Assembly: GCA_963719275.1 (NCBI GenBank)
Contig: CAVRBT010000009.1
Coordinates: 127,427-191,426, forward strand
Direction of reading: 5' to 3'
From: AC-32 sp963719275
GTDB lineage: Bacteria > Actinomycetota > Thermoleophilia > Gaiellales > Gaiellaceae
Length of the DNA: 64,000 nucleotides
Positions 49,952 to 58,534 of this stretch are shown piece after piece. The position numbers were made by a program, and so were the translations under genes. Under the pieces are notes generated by a model. That model was not told where the DNA came from, searched no databases, and worked only from the letters and a program-made list of their open reading frames with translations. Each line of letters opens with the position of its first letter. The stretch's first letter is position 1.

Positions 49952-51286
49952 TTAGCGGCCCGGCTGTACAAGACCGGTCTCATAGGCGAGGACGACCGCT
50001 TGTACCCGGTCGCGCAGATTCAGCTTTTGCAGGACGTGCGTTACGTGCGTCTTGACGGTCGTCTCGCCCACCACCAGGTCGGCAGCGATCTCGGCGTTTG
50101 AGAGGCCGCGTGCAACGAGCTTGAGCACCTCCAGCTCGCGGTCGGTCAGCTCCTCGAGCTCGGGCGGCGTCCGCGAGCCAGGCGGCGGGCGGCGGACGAA
50201 CTCCTCGAGCAGCCGACGGACGACGGTCGGCGCGAGCAGAGAGTCTCCGGCCGCGACCGTGCGAACTCCGTGCGCCAGCTCGGCGGGTGGGACGTCCTTC
50301 ACGAGGAAGCCACTGGCCCCGGCAAGCATCGCCTCGTACACGTACTCGTCGAGGTCGAAGGTGGTCAGAATCAGGATGCGCACCGAGGCCGGGGCGCTCT
50401 GCACCAGCCGCCTGGTCGCTTCGAGCCCGTCGACGCCGGGCATGCGGATGTCCATAAGCACGACGTCCGGCGTCAACCGAAGGGCCCGCTCCACGGCCTC
50501 CGCACCGTCGGCTGCCTCGCCGACGACCTCCATGTCCGGTTGCGAGTCGAGGATCAGACGGAAGCCGCCGCGCACGAGCGCCTGGTCGTCGGCGAGCAGA
50601 ACGCGAATGCTCCCGGGAGGGTCGGGCCGAGGGGAAGGCGTTCCAGAACGAGCAACCGCTGTAAGAGCTGACTCCGCAAGTGTGGCTTCATCCCCCGAGA
50701 ACACGTCCGATGCCTCGCTCTCGGTCCTCAGGGGCGGAAATTGATTCGGCAGACCTGGGACATCCAGCTGATAGAGCCGGACTGCGCGATCGAGGCCCTT
50801 CAGACGCTGCTGGCCGAGATCGCGCAAAGCGAACTGCTCGGCCGGCGCCTCCTCTTCGTCCTGGAGCAGGTCGTAGGTCGTCTGTGAAAGCAACACCTGG
50901 CCGCCGTGTCCAGCCGAACAAATCCGTGCCGCGCGGTGGACTGCGACGCCGAGGTAGCGACTGTCCGCCCGTGTCGCTTGCCCGGTGTGCAGCCCGGTTC
51001 GGACTTTGAGCTCGTTGCCCTTCGGCCACGTGTGGCCGGCAAGCATGCGCTGAGCGCCTGCTGCTGCCGCGGCGGCATCGCTCGCGCTCGTGAATGCGAC
51101 GAAGAAGGCGTCGCCTTGGGCGTCGATCTCCTCTCCTCCGTACGCGTCGAAAGCACGGCGCAGCAAGCGTTGGTGCTCCGTGAGGATTTCGTGGTAACGA
51201 ACGCGGCCAAGGCGCTTTAACAGCTCGGTTGAGCCGGCAATGTCGGTGAAGAGGAAGGTGACGGTTCGGTTGATCAGCTCGGGCAC
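49952..51286 (-). CDS. Class III cyclase domain fused to a NarL-type response regulator
   Basis: A 444-residue protein in which residues about 1-175 form a class III cyclase domain (VTFLFTDIAGSTELLKRLG, EIDAQGDAFFVAF, VRTGLHTGQ). Residues about 228-345 form a receiver domain (VLLADDQALVRGGFRLILDS, VVLMDIRMPGVDG with the phosphorylated Asp, and a C-terminal Lys in GFLVKD). Residues about 375-440 form a LuxR HTH (LTDRELEVLKLVARGLSNAE, IAADLVVGETTVKTHVTHVL). One polypeptide thus combines cyclic-nucleotide synthesis with phosphorelay DNA binding. The histidine kinase gene lies upstream on the same strand, with 155 bp between. The start is GTG 51286. Confidence 0.92.
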   Translation of the reverse strand: MPELINRTVTFLFTDIAGSTELLKRLGRVRYHEILTEHQRLLRRAFDAYGGEEIDAQGDAFFVAFTSASDAAAAAAGAQRMLAGHTWPKGNELKVRTGLHTGQATRADSRYLGVAVHRAARICSAGHGGQVLLSQTTYDLLQDEEEAPAEQFALRDLGQQRLKGLDRAVRLYQLDVPGLPNQFPPLRTESEASDVFSGDEATLAESALTAVARSGTPSPRPDPPGSIRVLLADDQALVRGGFRLILDSQPDMEVVGEAADGAEAVERALRLTPDVVLMDIRMPGVDGLEATRRLVQSAPASVRILILTTFDLDEYVYEAMLAGASGFLVKDVPPAELAHGVRTVAAGDSLLAPTVVRRLLEEFVRRPPPGSRTPPELEELTDRELEVLKLVARGLSNAEIAADLVVGETTVKTHVTHVLQKLNLRDRVQAVVLAYETGLVQPGR

Positions 51287-51441
51287 TGAACACCGTTCCT
51301 GGGTCGGCGCAGCGGTACTTCAGAGAAAAACGGCGACGGCCAACTCCTAGATGGAAGCGCCGCTCGCGCATCACGACCAGGCAGTGGCGCATGCTGTCCC
51401 CATCGTCCGCTCCAGACCTGTCGACCCGAGCCGTACACGGA

Positions 51442-52596
51442 TCACTGCTCGCCCGCGTTCAAGGGAAGCCGGGCGCGGAGGCGATACCCACCCCGATTGT
51501 GGCGGCCGTGCTCGAGCTCACCCCCGTAGAGAGCGATGCGTTCACGCATCCCGATCAGTCCGAACCCCCCGCCTCTGCCGGCCCCTTGAGCCTCCCCCTC
51601 GTCGAGCACCTCCAGCTCGAGCGCGTCGCCATCGTGGCGCACGAGGACCCGAGCGCGACCCGGCCCGCCGTGCTTGAGCGCGTTCGTAAGCGCCTCCTGG
51701 ACGATTCGATAGGCCGCGAGCTCCAGCCCGGGCGAGAGCGTTCTCGGCTCGATCCTCACGTCGAGATCGACGTCGAGGCCGGACTGGCGCAGCTGCTGAA
51801 CGAGGGTCTGGAGCTCGGCGAGACCCGGCTGGGGCGCTAGGTCCATACCTTCTCCGTCGGCTCTCATCAAACCGAGGAGCCGGCGCAGCTCGTGGCGAGC
51901 CTGCCGGCCTGTCTCCTGGATCGACCGCAGCGAGTTCCGCGCCTGGTCGGGGTCGCTGTCGAAGACCTCCTCCGCGGCACCGGCCTGCACGACCATGACG
52001 CTGACGCTGTGCGAAATGACGTCGTGCAACTCTCGGGCGATGCGGGTGCGCTCGTTCGCCGCCGCCTCGCGCGCCTTCTCCTCACGCTCGACCTCCAGGC
52101 GAACTGTGCGGTCGAACAACTCGTCCGCGCGCCGCTGCCGCGCCCGGACCGCTCGGCCGGCCAGCCACGATCCGACGAGGAACGCCCCGACGAAGACGTA
52201 GTCGCCGAAACTGTTCGTCGTCGAGGCGACTTCGACCGCGAAGACCGTAGCGGAGAACGCAAGCCCGGCTGCCGCCGGACCAGCCGAAGCGTGCACCGCG
52301 AGCGAGAACACGAGTACGAGCGTCGTCAGAAACGGCACCAGCGAGCCCTGAGGCGCCGCAATCAGTGTCCAGACGAGTAGCACGCCCATGCTCGCGGCGA
52401 GGCACGCGAGCGGTGCCCGCCGGCGCCAGAGCAGCGGCAGTGTCAAGAGGATGCCCATGACAGCCGCAAGCGGCTTCGGCCCCATTTCCTCCGGCACCCA
52501 CCAGATCCAGATCTCGAGCTGTAGCGCGAACGTGAAGAAGAGCGCGACCGCGACGTCGACAGCGCCCTGGGTGGTGCGGAAACGGCTCGCGGCCAT
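51442..52596 (-). CDS. NarX/DesK-type sensor histidine kinase
   Basis: About 384 residues from ATG 52596. Four to five N-terminal helices (VDVAVALFFTFALQLEIWIW, FLTTLVLVFSLAVHASA, GDYVFVGAFLVGSWLAGR) precede a coiled coil and the HisKA_3 box (ERTRIARELHDVISHSVSVM) with the phosphorylated His. The ATPase part has IVQEALTNALKHGG and GGGFGLIGMRERIALYGGEL. It should phosphorylate the receiver domain of the adjacent cyclase-REC-LuxR protein. A longer start exists at 52683 but adds only an Arg-rich non-conserved segment. Confidence 0.93.
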   Translation of the reverse strand: MAASRFRTTQGAVDVAVALFFTFALQLEIWIWWVPEEMGPKPLAAVMGILLTLPLLWRRRAPLACLAASMGVLLVWTLIAAPQGSLVPFLTTLVLVFSLAVHASAGPAAAGLAFSATVFAVEVASTTNSFGDYVFVGAFLVGSWLAGRAVRARQRRADELFDRTVRLEVEREEKAREAAANERTRIARELHDVISHSVSVMVVQAGAAEEVFDSDPDQARNSLRSIQETGRQARHELRRLLGLMRADGEGMDLAPQPGLAELQTLVQQLRQSGLDVDLDVRIEPRTLSPGLELAAYRIVQEALTNALKHGGPGRARVLVRHDGDALELEVLDEGEAQGAGRGGGFGLIGMRERIALYGGELEHGRHNRGGYRLRARLPLNAGEQ

Positions 52597-52723
52597 GCTG
52601 TGACGGTATCGCCGAACTCGCCCAACCGCATCGTCGCAGCCGACGAGCCGTCTCCTCCCTGCGGACGAGGTGGCCGCGGTCAAGTTCGCCGAGGCGCAGG
52701 AGCACGGATCGGTCCTCCCGCCG

Positions 52724-52752
52724 ATGACAGCCGCCTGACAGCCGCCTAGCGT
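52724..52752 (+). promoter_or_regulatory. 11-bp tandem repeat and promoter before the lipoprotein gene
   Basis: TGACAGCCGCC occurs twice in tandem (52725-52735 and 52736-52746), one helical turn apart. It is followed at once by TAGCGT (52747-52752), a -10-like hexamer. ATGACA at 52724-52729 lies 17 nt before it as a -35. Direct repeats here could bind the adjacent LuxR-type response regulator. Confidence 0.5.
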
Positions 52753-52791
52753 CGGCTGGAGAGAAACGCCATCCGACGGAAGGACTCCAAG

Positions 52792-53670
52792 ATGTCCAAG
52801 AAACCGACATTTCTGCTCATCGCCGCGGTCGCGCCACTTGCTGCGGCGCTCTCCCTCGCCGCCGGCTGCGGAGACTCCGATCTACCAGCCGAGGTCTCTT
52901 CAGCCAAGACCACCGCCGCGCAATCCGCACAGCACGTCGCCGTGAGCACGCGCGACACCGAGCTTGTTGTCACAGGCGCCGGCTCGCTCCACGCAGGCTT
53001 CGTCCGCCTCGAGGTGCGTAACACGGGCCGCGGTGAGCATGGGATCGAGCTCGTCCGGCTCAAGCGCCCGCTGACGACCCCACAGCTCGTGCGGGCCTTC
53101 GGAGCGGAGAAACGCGAACTGCTCGAGTCACTCGGCGGCATCCAGCAGGTCGTGCCCGGCCATTCGTGGGCGATGACCGAGCGGCTGGGCCCGGGCTCGT
53201 ATGCACTCCTCGACTTCGCGCAGGACGGCCCGGAACCGAACTACGTGCGCGGCATGTACAAGCGCTTCGTGGTAGCAGCAACTCAAGCCCGCAGCGTGCC
53301 CCCAGCCACGGTCGGAGAGATCGACATGCGCGACTTCCGTTTCGACTTTCGCCTGCCGAACGGATTCTCCGGGCGCGGCGTCGTCAAGATCACGAACGCC
53401 GGCAGGACGAGTCACGAAATCAGCCTTGTCCGCATCAAGCCCGGCCACAGCCAGCGCGAGGTGCTGAACCTGATCCTCAGCGGGGCGACCAAGCCGCCGG
53501 AGTGGGCGTCGATCGTCGAGCTCCTAAGCGTTCTCGACCCCGCCAAGACTGCCTACGTCAAGTTCGATCTAAGCGCGGGTCGGTACCTCGCCCTGTGTCT
53601 CGTGAACGAGCCCGGCTCGCAGACGCTGCATGCGCAACTCGGGATGATGGGCACCTTCGATGTGATCTGA
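52792..53670 (+). CDS. Lipoprotein with two cupredoxin-like repeats
   Basis: A 292-residue protein. A signal sequence ends with a lipobox (LSLAAGCGDS). Two related halves follow: LVVTGAGSLHAGFVRLEVRN, then HGIELVRLKRPLTTPQLVRA and GSYALLDFAQ; and FDFRLPNGFSGRGVVKITNA, then HEISLVRIKPGHSQREVLNL and GRYLALCLVNEP. Each resembles the uncharacterised cupredoxin-like lipoproteins of actinobacteria, but copper ligands are not complete in either half. It is divergent from the histidine kinase gene and may be a target of that system. Confidence 0.85.
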   Translation: MSKKPTFLLIAAVAPLAAALSLAAGCGDSDLPAEVSSAKTTAAQSAQHVAVSTRDTELVVTGAGSLHAGFVRLEVRNTGRGEHGIELVRLKRPLTTPQLVRAFGAEKRELLESLGGIQQVVPGHSWAMTERLGPGSYALLDFAQDGPEPNYVRGMYKRFVVAATQARSVPPATVGEIDMRDFRFDFRLPNGFSGRGVVKITNAGRTSHEISLVRIKPGHSQREVLNLILSGATKPPEWASIVELLSVLDPAKTAYVKFDLSAGRYLALCLVNEPGSQTLHAQLGMMGTFDVI

Positions 53671-53694
53671 GCTCGCCTGCAGTTCTGACCGGAA

Positions 53695-53722
53695 AAAAGG
53701 GAGGCCCGCTCGCGCGGGCCTC
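53695..53722 (-). terminator. Rho-independent terminator at scar C
   Basis: GAGGCCCGC (53701-53709) pairs with GCGGGCCTC (53714-53722) around TCGC. On the minus strand it is followed by CCTTTTTT, a clear U-tract (plus 53693-53700). It lies just past tRNA fragment C. It also lies 25-50 bp past the lipoprotein gene on the plus strand. Confidence 0.85.
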
Positions 53723-53726
53723 TCAG

Positions 53727-53909
53727 TAGCGGGGGCAGGATTTGAACCTGCGACCTCCGGGTTATGAGCCGCCTCGGTTATGTACGCGCGTTCCGCCGTA
53801 TTCCGCCTAAACGCAGGTTTCGACCCGGTTTTCAGCCGCAGCCGTGCATTCGGGCGGAATACGGTGTCCGGTTTGTGTCCGGAAGAGGGCTTAAATACCT
53901 GCAAATCAG
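53727..53909. repeat. tRNA-Met scar C: 44-nt tRNA 3' part plus diverged arm
   Basis: 53727-53770 match the 44-nt tRNA part found in scars A and B. The arm contains CCGTATTCCGCCTAAACGCA and CATTCGGGCGGAATACGG. CCGTATTCCGCC and GGCGGAATACGG form a perfect 12-bp inverted repeat around about 45 nt. The distal part differs (GTGTCCGGTTTGTGTCCGG, a direct repeat) and the final GCTTGCAG pair is reduced to CTGCAAATCAG. The sequence between 53910 and 54135 holds no gene. Confidence 0.8.
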
Positions 53910-54135
53910 CTACTTCTATTGTCTGGACAGGACGCGGTATTTGTGAGCTGTATGGAGAGGGTCACCCGGGTGCCGATTTGCAGGGGCGTTGCATGCGTGG
54001 GAGTGCGCGGAGGTACTCAAAGGGAACCCTGAGGGCACACGGTGCGCCACGCACGTCCTGCGCGTGCGGCTATCGCGGCACTAGCCAGCGACTCGCGCAG
54101 TCGCTTCTTTGACTCCAGACGCGGTCCGGAGAGAC

Positions 54136-54165
54136 GCAAGAGGCGCCGTTTCCGGCGCCTCTTGC
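54136..54165 (-). terminator. Hairpin terminator after the PD40 gene
   Basis: GCAAGAGGCGCC (54136-54147) pairs perfectly over 12 bp with GGCGCCTCTTGC (54154-54165) around GTTTCC. It lies 22 bp past the stop of the PD40 protein gene. Its core is nearly the same as the scar B terminator. Confidence 0.75.
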
Positions 54166-54187
54166 TGAGATCCCATCCGCTACGGAC

Positions 54188-55078
54188 TCACCTGGTTCGC
54201 GCGCGTGTCGTGACGTACAGGTCCAGGTTTCCCTCGCTACCGCTGCGGTTGGAGCCGAAGTACAAGTGCGTGCCATCCCAGGAGAGCGACGCACGGAGAT
54301 CGTTCACGGAGCTGTTCACGTCGCAGCCGAGATCCGTCGGCGTCGTCCACGGGTCGCTCGTGCTCGCCCGCGTGGACGTCCAGAGGTCGGCGCCGCCGCA
54401 CCCGCCGTCCCGGGTTGAGTCGAAGACGATCTCGCGTCCGTCGTGCCGCAGGTTGGGCCGCGCATCGCTCGCGGACGAGTTGACCAGCGCAAGGACGGGC
54501 TCTCCGATCGAGCCGTGGTCGATCGGAGCGACGTAGATCTTCGAAGTGCCGCTCCTGGTGCTGGAGAAGTAGAACTGGCGGGCGGCGACGAAGGGGCTCG
54601 CCTCGTCGGCGGCGCTGTTCACGTCGCAGCCCAGGTTCACCGGCTGCGCCCATCCGTGACGCGGGTGCCACCGGGTCGCGTACATGTCCGAGCCGCCACA
54701 GCCGCCCGGTCGCGTACTGACGTACAGGAGACGGCGCCCGTTGTGCCGTGGCGTGGGGCAGAACTCGTCCCCGCTCGTGTTGATCGGTTCCCCGGCATTC
54801 ACCGGCGCACCCCATGGGTCGTCGACGCTCGCCCGCGTCGTGATGTAGATGTCGAGCCCGCCGTAGCCGCCTGCCCGGTTCGAGGCGAAGAAGAGGCGGA
54901 GGCCATCGCGCGAGATCGATGGACACCCCTCGAGCGCGGCAGTGTTGAGGTTGTCGTCCGCGCCGACGGCCTCGAGGTTCTGCGCCGGCTGCCACGGACC
55001 GAAGTTCATCGCGTTCGCCACGGCTGTGACCGTTGCCGCGACCGCCATAGCAAGCATGAGTGCGAGCTTGTATTTCAT
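54188..55078 (-). CDS. Secreted PD40 (WD40-like) beta-propeller protein
   Basis: About 296 residues from ATG 55078 with GGGAGG upstream. A signal peptide (LALMLAMAVAATVTAVANA) precedes repeated PD40 blades. The pattern LFFASNRAGGYGGLDIY recurs as LLYVSTRPGGCGGSDMY, FYFSSTRSGTSKIYV, IVFDSTRDGGCGGADLW and LYFGSNRSGSEGNLDLY. These propellers bind ligands or other envelope proteins, often beside OmpA-like or Tol proteins; neither is near here. Cys pairs in the GGCGG turns may be disulfide bonded. It is a single gene. Confidence 0.88.
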   Translation of the reverse strand: MKYKLALMLAMAVAATVTAVANAMNFGPWQPAQNLEAVGADDNLNTAALEGCPSISRDGLRLFFASNRAGGYGGLDIYITTRASVDDPWGAPVNAGEPINTSGDEFCPTPRHNGRRLLYVSTRPGGCGGSDMYATRWHPRHGWAQPVNLGCDVNSAADEASPFVAARQFYFSSTRSGTSKIYVAPIDHGSIGEPVLALVNSSASDARPNLRHDGREIVFDSTRDGGCGGADLWTSTRASTSDPWTTPTDLGCDVNSSVNDLRASLSWDGTHLYFGSNRSGSEGNLDLYVTTRARTR

Positions 55079-55206
55079 CTTCAACCTGCCTCCCCAGTTG
55101 CCGCCGCGGGCGCCTCCTTTGGGCCGAGCGAGCGGCTGCGCCTCGCGCGGCTCTGGGCCTTCTCTCGAATGCAGGTGCGTCATCTCGACCACTTCCTTTC
55201 TTGCGG

Positions 55207-55467
55207 CTACGTCGCGGGCGAGACGGCGACGTGCGCCAGCTGGTAGAGGGTCTGGACTTCTCGGTCCGCCACTCCGAGAGCGGCGTGGGCGGTGTCGGCC
55301 GCCCGAACGGCGTCGAATGCCCAGCCCTCGACGACGACGGCGAGCGTGCGCTCGTCGGCGACGAGGCCGACGCTGACGACGCCGAGACGGCCGAGCGCCG
55401 CGACGTGCGACGGCGTAAGAAGGACCTGTCGGTCGTCTCGGTCCATCACCACGACGAGCATCGCCAC
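55207..55467 (-). CDS. Conserved small protein, 86 aa, unknown function
   Basis: GTG 55467 lies a few bases after GAGGGAGA. The product MAMLVVVMDRDDRQVLLTPS, HVAALGRLGVVSVGLVADER and TLAVVVEGWAFDAVRAADTA is a compact alpha/beta protein. From memory it resembles small hypothetical proteins found in Thermoleophilia, which keep LLTPxHVAAL and VVLEGWAF. No function is known. It is divergent from the large LuxR regulator at 55630, and the 162-bp gap could hold promoters for both. Confidence 0.65.
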   Translation of the reverse strand: MAMLVVVMDRDDRQVLLTPSHVAALGRLGVVSVGLVADERTLAVVVEGWAFDAVRAADTAHAALGVADREVQTLYQLAHVAVSPAT

Positions 55468-55629
55468 GTGTCTCTCCCTCGGTCGGCGGAATCGGGTCCG
55501 TGGTCGAGGCTACGACCGACGGGGCCAGGATTAATCGGGGAGTTCCCTCGACGTTCGAAAGGGCTCCCTCGGTGGTGTCGAGCGGCGGGCTTGGGTGAGG
55601 AGCGAACGCGTTCTAGCCTGTGTGTCGTA

Positions 55630-58434
55630 GTGGATGGTTTCGTCGGAAGAGCGCGCGAGCTCGACGTTCTGAGCGGGCTGGCAAGGCGGCACGGCGGTCC
55701 GGGTGTCGCGCTCGTGTTCGGGGAGCCGGGCAGCGGCAAGACTCGTCTGCTCGCGGAGGCGCGGCGGCGGCTTGGGTTCGAGGCGTGCTTCTCGATGGTG
55801 GGGTTCGAGCCGGAGCGGCAGGTGCCGCTGGCGGCCGCGTCGAGCTTTTTGCGAGAGCTTGCGGGTGTGCGGCCGAGCGGAGCGGAGCTGACGGCGTTGT
55901 TCTCGGACTCCCCGGCGGAGACGGGGGCGCTTCAGCCGATCCGCATCTTCGAGGCGGCACATCTCGCGCTTGCGGGGCTGCAGCCCGTGCTGCTCAGCGT
56001 CGACGATCTCCAGTGGGCGGACGAGCTCTCGCTCGCCCTGTGTCACTACCTGGTGCGCGCCGCCGCGTACGCGGGGGATGAGATAACTGTGTTGGCCGCG
56101 TCGCGGCCGGCGAGCACTGCGGCCGCGTTCGCGAGCTCGGTCGAGCAGGTCGTGGCGGCAGGGCTCGCGACGACGATCGAGCTCGGCCCGCTCTCCCGGG
56201 AGGAGGGCGTCGAGCTCGCGGCCGGGCTCGCGCCGAGTCTCGAGCCGGGCGCCGCGGAGCGTGTCTGGGAACGCGCCCGGGGCTCTCCGTTCTGGATCGA
56301 GGCACTGGTGGGCGCTGAGGGCGGGGTCGACGCGTCGGCGCTTGTGACCCGGCGCCTGCGCGGAGCAAGTGGCGACTCCGGGTCGCTGCTCGCTCTGCTC
56401 GCCGTCGCGGGTCGACCGTTGACGCTCGACGAGGCTGCGGCGCTGCAGCGCTGGCCGCCGGAGCGCGTCGAGGGTGCAGCAGCTCAGCTCGCGAGCCGCG
56501 GCCTGGCCATGGAGAGCGGAGGTGTGCTCCGGCCGGCGCACGATCTGCTGCGCGAGGCTGCGCTCCGAGGTCTTCCCGACGAGTCGAGGCGAGCGCTCCA
56601 TCGCCGGCTCGCCGAGTGGCTCGAAGTCGGCGCCGGGGACGATCCCGGTGAGCTCCGAGCGGCGTTGGAGCATCGCCGCCTCGGCGGACTGCCGGCGCTT
56701 CCGCTCGCGCTACGGCTCGCCCGAGCCCCCAGGCGGACGCTGCTCGTGCGCGACGTGCTCGGCCTGCTGACGGCGATCCTCGACGAGTCCGACCCCAGCG
56801 ATGGCCACGCGAGCGAGCTCGAGGAGGCGGTTGCCTCGCTCGCGTTCGATCTCGCGGACTACCGGCTGGCTTTCGAGCGCTGGGCGATCGTGGCGGGGCG
56901 CCGCCCCGACCCGGCGGACCGCGCCACCGCGCTCATCCGCGCTGCGCGCGCGGCCAGCCTCGCCGAATGCCCGGAGGAGGCGCGTGCGTTTCTCGCGCGT
57001 GCCCGCGAACTCGGGTTCGAGGACCCGGTGGTCGCGCTCGAGCTCGAGACCGCCGAGCTGTTCGTCGAGAGCTGGTTCGGGCCGATCACGGTCGAGCTGC
57101 TCGCAGCCGGGCCGCGAGTCGCGGCGACGGCGCGAGCGCTTGCGGCAGAAGAGGGTGGTTACGACCGACTCGGCGCTCGCTCCCGGCGAGCCTGCCTCGA
57201 CGCACTCGAGGCGCAGAACATCGGCGCGATCGTCCAGGGTGATGTCCAGGCAGCGATCGTCGCCTGTGACGAGATCGTGGCCGCCGCGCGCGGCTTCGAC
57301 GAGGAGATCGGCCTCGGCGCCCAGGTCTGGAAGCAGTACGCGCTGATGCAACTCGGCCGGCTGGCGGAAGCGGAGGTAGAGCTTCGCCGCATCCGGCTCG
57401 AGTCGCGTCAGCGCGTCATGCCCAAGGTCGGCATCGAGGCCGGGTACTGGCTCCTAAGAGTGCTCGAGCATCGCGCCCGCGTCCGCGAAGCCGAGGCGAT
57501 CGCGTCCGAGGTCGGCGAGCTGGCCGCTCGCCTGGGCGATCCGGTCGAGCTGCGGCGGGTCGAGCATCAGCGCCGCCGCCTGGATCTGCTCGGCGCCGGC
57601 TGGCAGCAGACGCGCCGGCGGATCGAGGAGGCGGCGCGCGCCGAGCCGTACGCTCACCAGCGACTCCAGTACAACGCCGTCTTGGCGCTCTTCGTGGCGC
57701 GCGTCGGCGGACGCAGCCTGAACAGCGCGGCGCTCGAGTACCGCGCCAAGGCCGACACAGACGCCGCCTCCGCTGGCTGCCTTCGCTGCTTGACCGAGCG
57801 CGACCTCGAAGGCGCAGAGATCCTTGCACGCGCGGGCCGGGCCGAGGAGGCTCGCGCCTGCCTCGAGGCCTGGGACGCGCAGCGACCCGATCCGCCCAGG
57901 CTGGAAGCGCTCTCGCGGCAGCGTACCGCTGCTCTGCTGGCCGCACTCGAAGGCGAGCCCGAGCGGGCGGTTGAGGTGCTCGAGAGGGTGCAGGTCGAGA
58001 GCGAGCGAATCGATGCGGTGCTCTTCGCGCTCTGGACCTCACTCGATCTTACGAGGATCCTCACAGACGCCGACCGCACGCGCTCGGCCGAGCTCCTTCG
58101 GACCACATCGGAACGGGCCGAGCTGCTCGGCCTGGCGGCGCTCTCCGAGCTCGCCGAGCAAAGGCTTCGCAAACTCGGCGTGCGCACCTGGACACGTCGC
58201 AGCGCCGCCCCGGCGCGGTCCGGACTCGACGCGCTCAGCGACCGCGAGCGTGAGATTGCGGGACTCGCCGCGTCCGGTGCCAGCAACCCCGAGATCGCCC
58301 AGGCAGTCTTCCTTTCCCGCAAGACCGTGGAACGGCACCTCTCGAACGTCTTCGCGAAGCTCGGTGTCCGGAACCGCACAGAGCTCGCCGCCCAGCTCGC
58401 TCCCCCGAACTCGGAGCAGGCAGGACACCGTTGA
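55630..58434 (+). CDS. Large AAA-TPR-LuxR (LAL/MalT-like) transcriptional regulator
   Basis: About 934 residues from GTG 55630. The start is FVGRARELDVLSGLARRHGG, then Walker A VFGEPGSGKTRLLAEARRRL (about 30-40) and Walker B-like VLLSVDDLQWADELSLALC. A long helical TPR-like region follows. The C-terminal LuxR HTH reads LSDREREIAGLAASGASNPE, IAQAVFLSRKTVERHLSNVF. Such LAL regulators are ATP-dependent and often control catabolism or secondary metabolism. Much longer upstream reading is not supported because it would cover the promoter and the small gene on the other strand. It ends 70 bp before the tRNA terminator. Confidence 0.92.
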   Translation: MDGFVGRARELDVLSGLARRHGGPGVALVFGEPGSGKTRLLAEARRRLGFEACFSMVGFEPERQVPLAAASSFLRELAGVRPSGAELTALFSDSPAETGALQPIRIFEAAHLALAGLQPVLLSVDDLQWADELSLALCHYLVRAAAYAGDEITVLAASRPASTAAAFASSVEQVVAAGLATTIELGPLSREEGVELAAGLAPSLEPGAAERVWERARGSPFWIEALVGAEGGVDASALVTRRLRGASGDSGSLLALLAVAGRPLTLDEAAALQRWPPERVEGAAAQLASRGLAMESGGVLRPAHDLLREAALRGLPDESRRALHRRLAEWLEVGAGDDPGELRAALEHRRLGGLPALPLALRLARAPRRTLLVRDVLGLLTAILDESDPSDGHASELEEAVASLAFDLADYRLAFERWAIVAGRRPDPADRATALIRAARAASLAECPEEARAFLARARELGFEDPVVALELETAELFVESWFGPITVELLAAGPRVAATARALAAEEGGYDRLGARSRRACLDALEAQNIGAIVQGDVQAAIVACDEIVAAARGFDEEIGLGAQVWKQYALMQLGRLAEAEVELRRIRLESRQRVMPKVGIEAGYWLLRVLEHRARVREAEAIASEVGELAARLGDPVELRRVEHQRRRLDLLGAGWQQTRRRIEEAARAEPYAHQRLQYNAVLALFVARVGGRSLNSAALEYRAKADTDAASAGCLRCLTERDLEGAEILARAGRAEEARACLEAWDAQRPDPPRLEALSRQRTAALLAALEGEPERAVEVLERVQVESERIDAVLFALWTSLDLTRILTDADRTRSAELLRTTSERAELLGLAALSELAEQRLRKLGVRTWTRRSAAPARSGLDALSDREREIAGLAASGASNPEIAQAVFLSRKTVERHLSNVFAKLGVRNRTELAAQLAPPNSEQAGHR

Positions 58435-58504
58435 CCCCCGACCCGACCGGAGCGTGCACGGTCCCCGGACGGGCACGCGACCTCCATACTCGGCTCAGGA
58501 AACC

Positions 58505-58530
58505 GAAAGGCGCCATTTCGAGCGCCTTTC
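58505..58530 (-). terminator. Terminator of the initiator tRNA gene
   Basis: GAAAGGCGC (58505-58513) and GCGCCTTTC (58522-58530) form a 9-bp stem around 8 nt, directly past the tRNA 3' end on the minus strand. Scars A, B and C each carry a hairpin at the same relative position but with different sequence. Confidence 0.75.
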
Positions 58531-58534
58531 TCAG

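Noticed and set aside
43378..53909. Integron attC-site reading of the arms
   Set aside because: The arms form imperfect palindromes, but no GTTRRRY/RYYYAAC core pair is found, no integron integrase is present, and each arm is attached to a tRNA piece, which fits a tRNA-type att site better.
55060..55629. N-terminal extension of the large LuxR regulator
   Set aside because: It would cover the divergent promoter and the well-supported small gene at 55207-55467. The NTPase domain begins right after GTG 55630.
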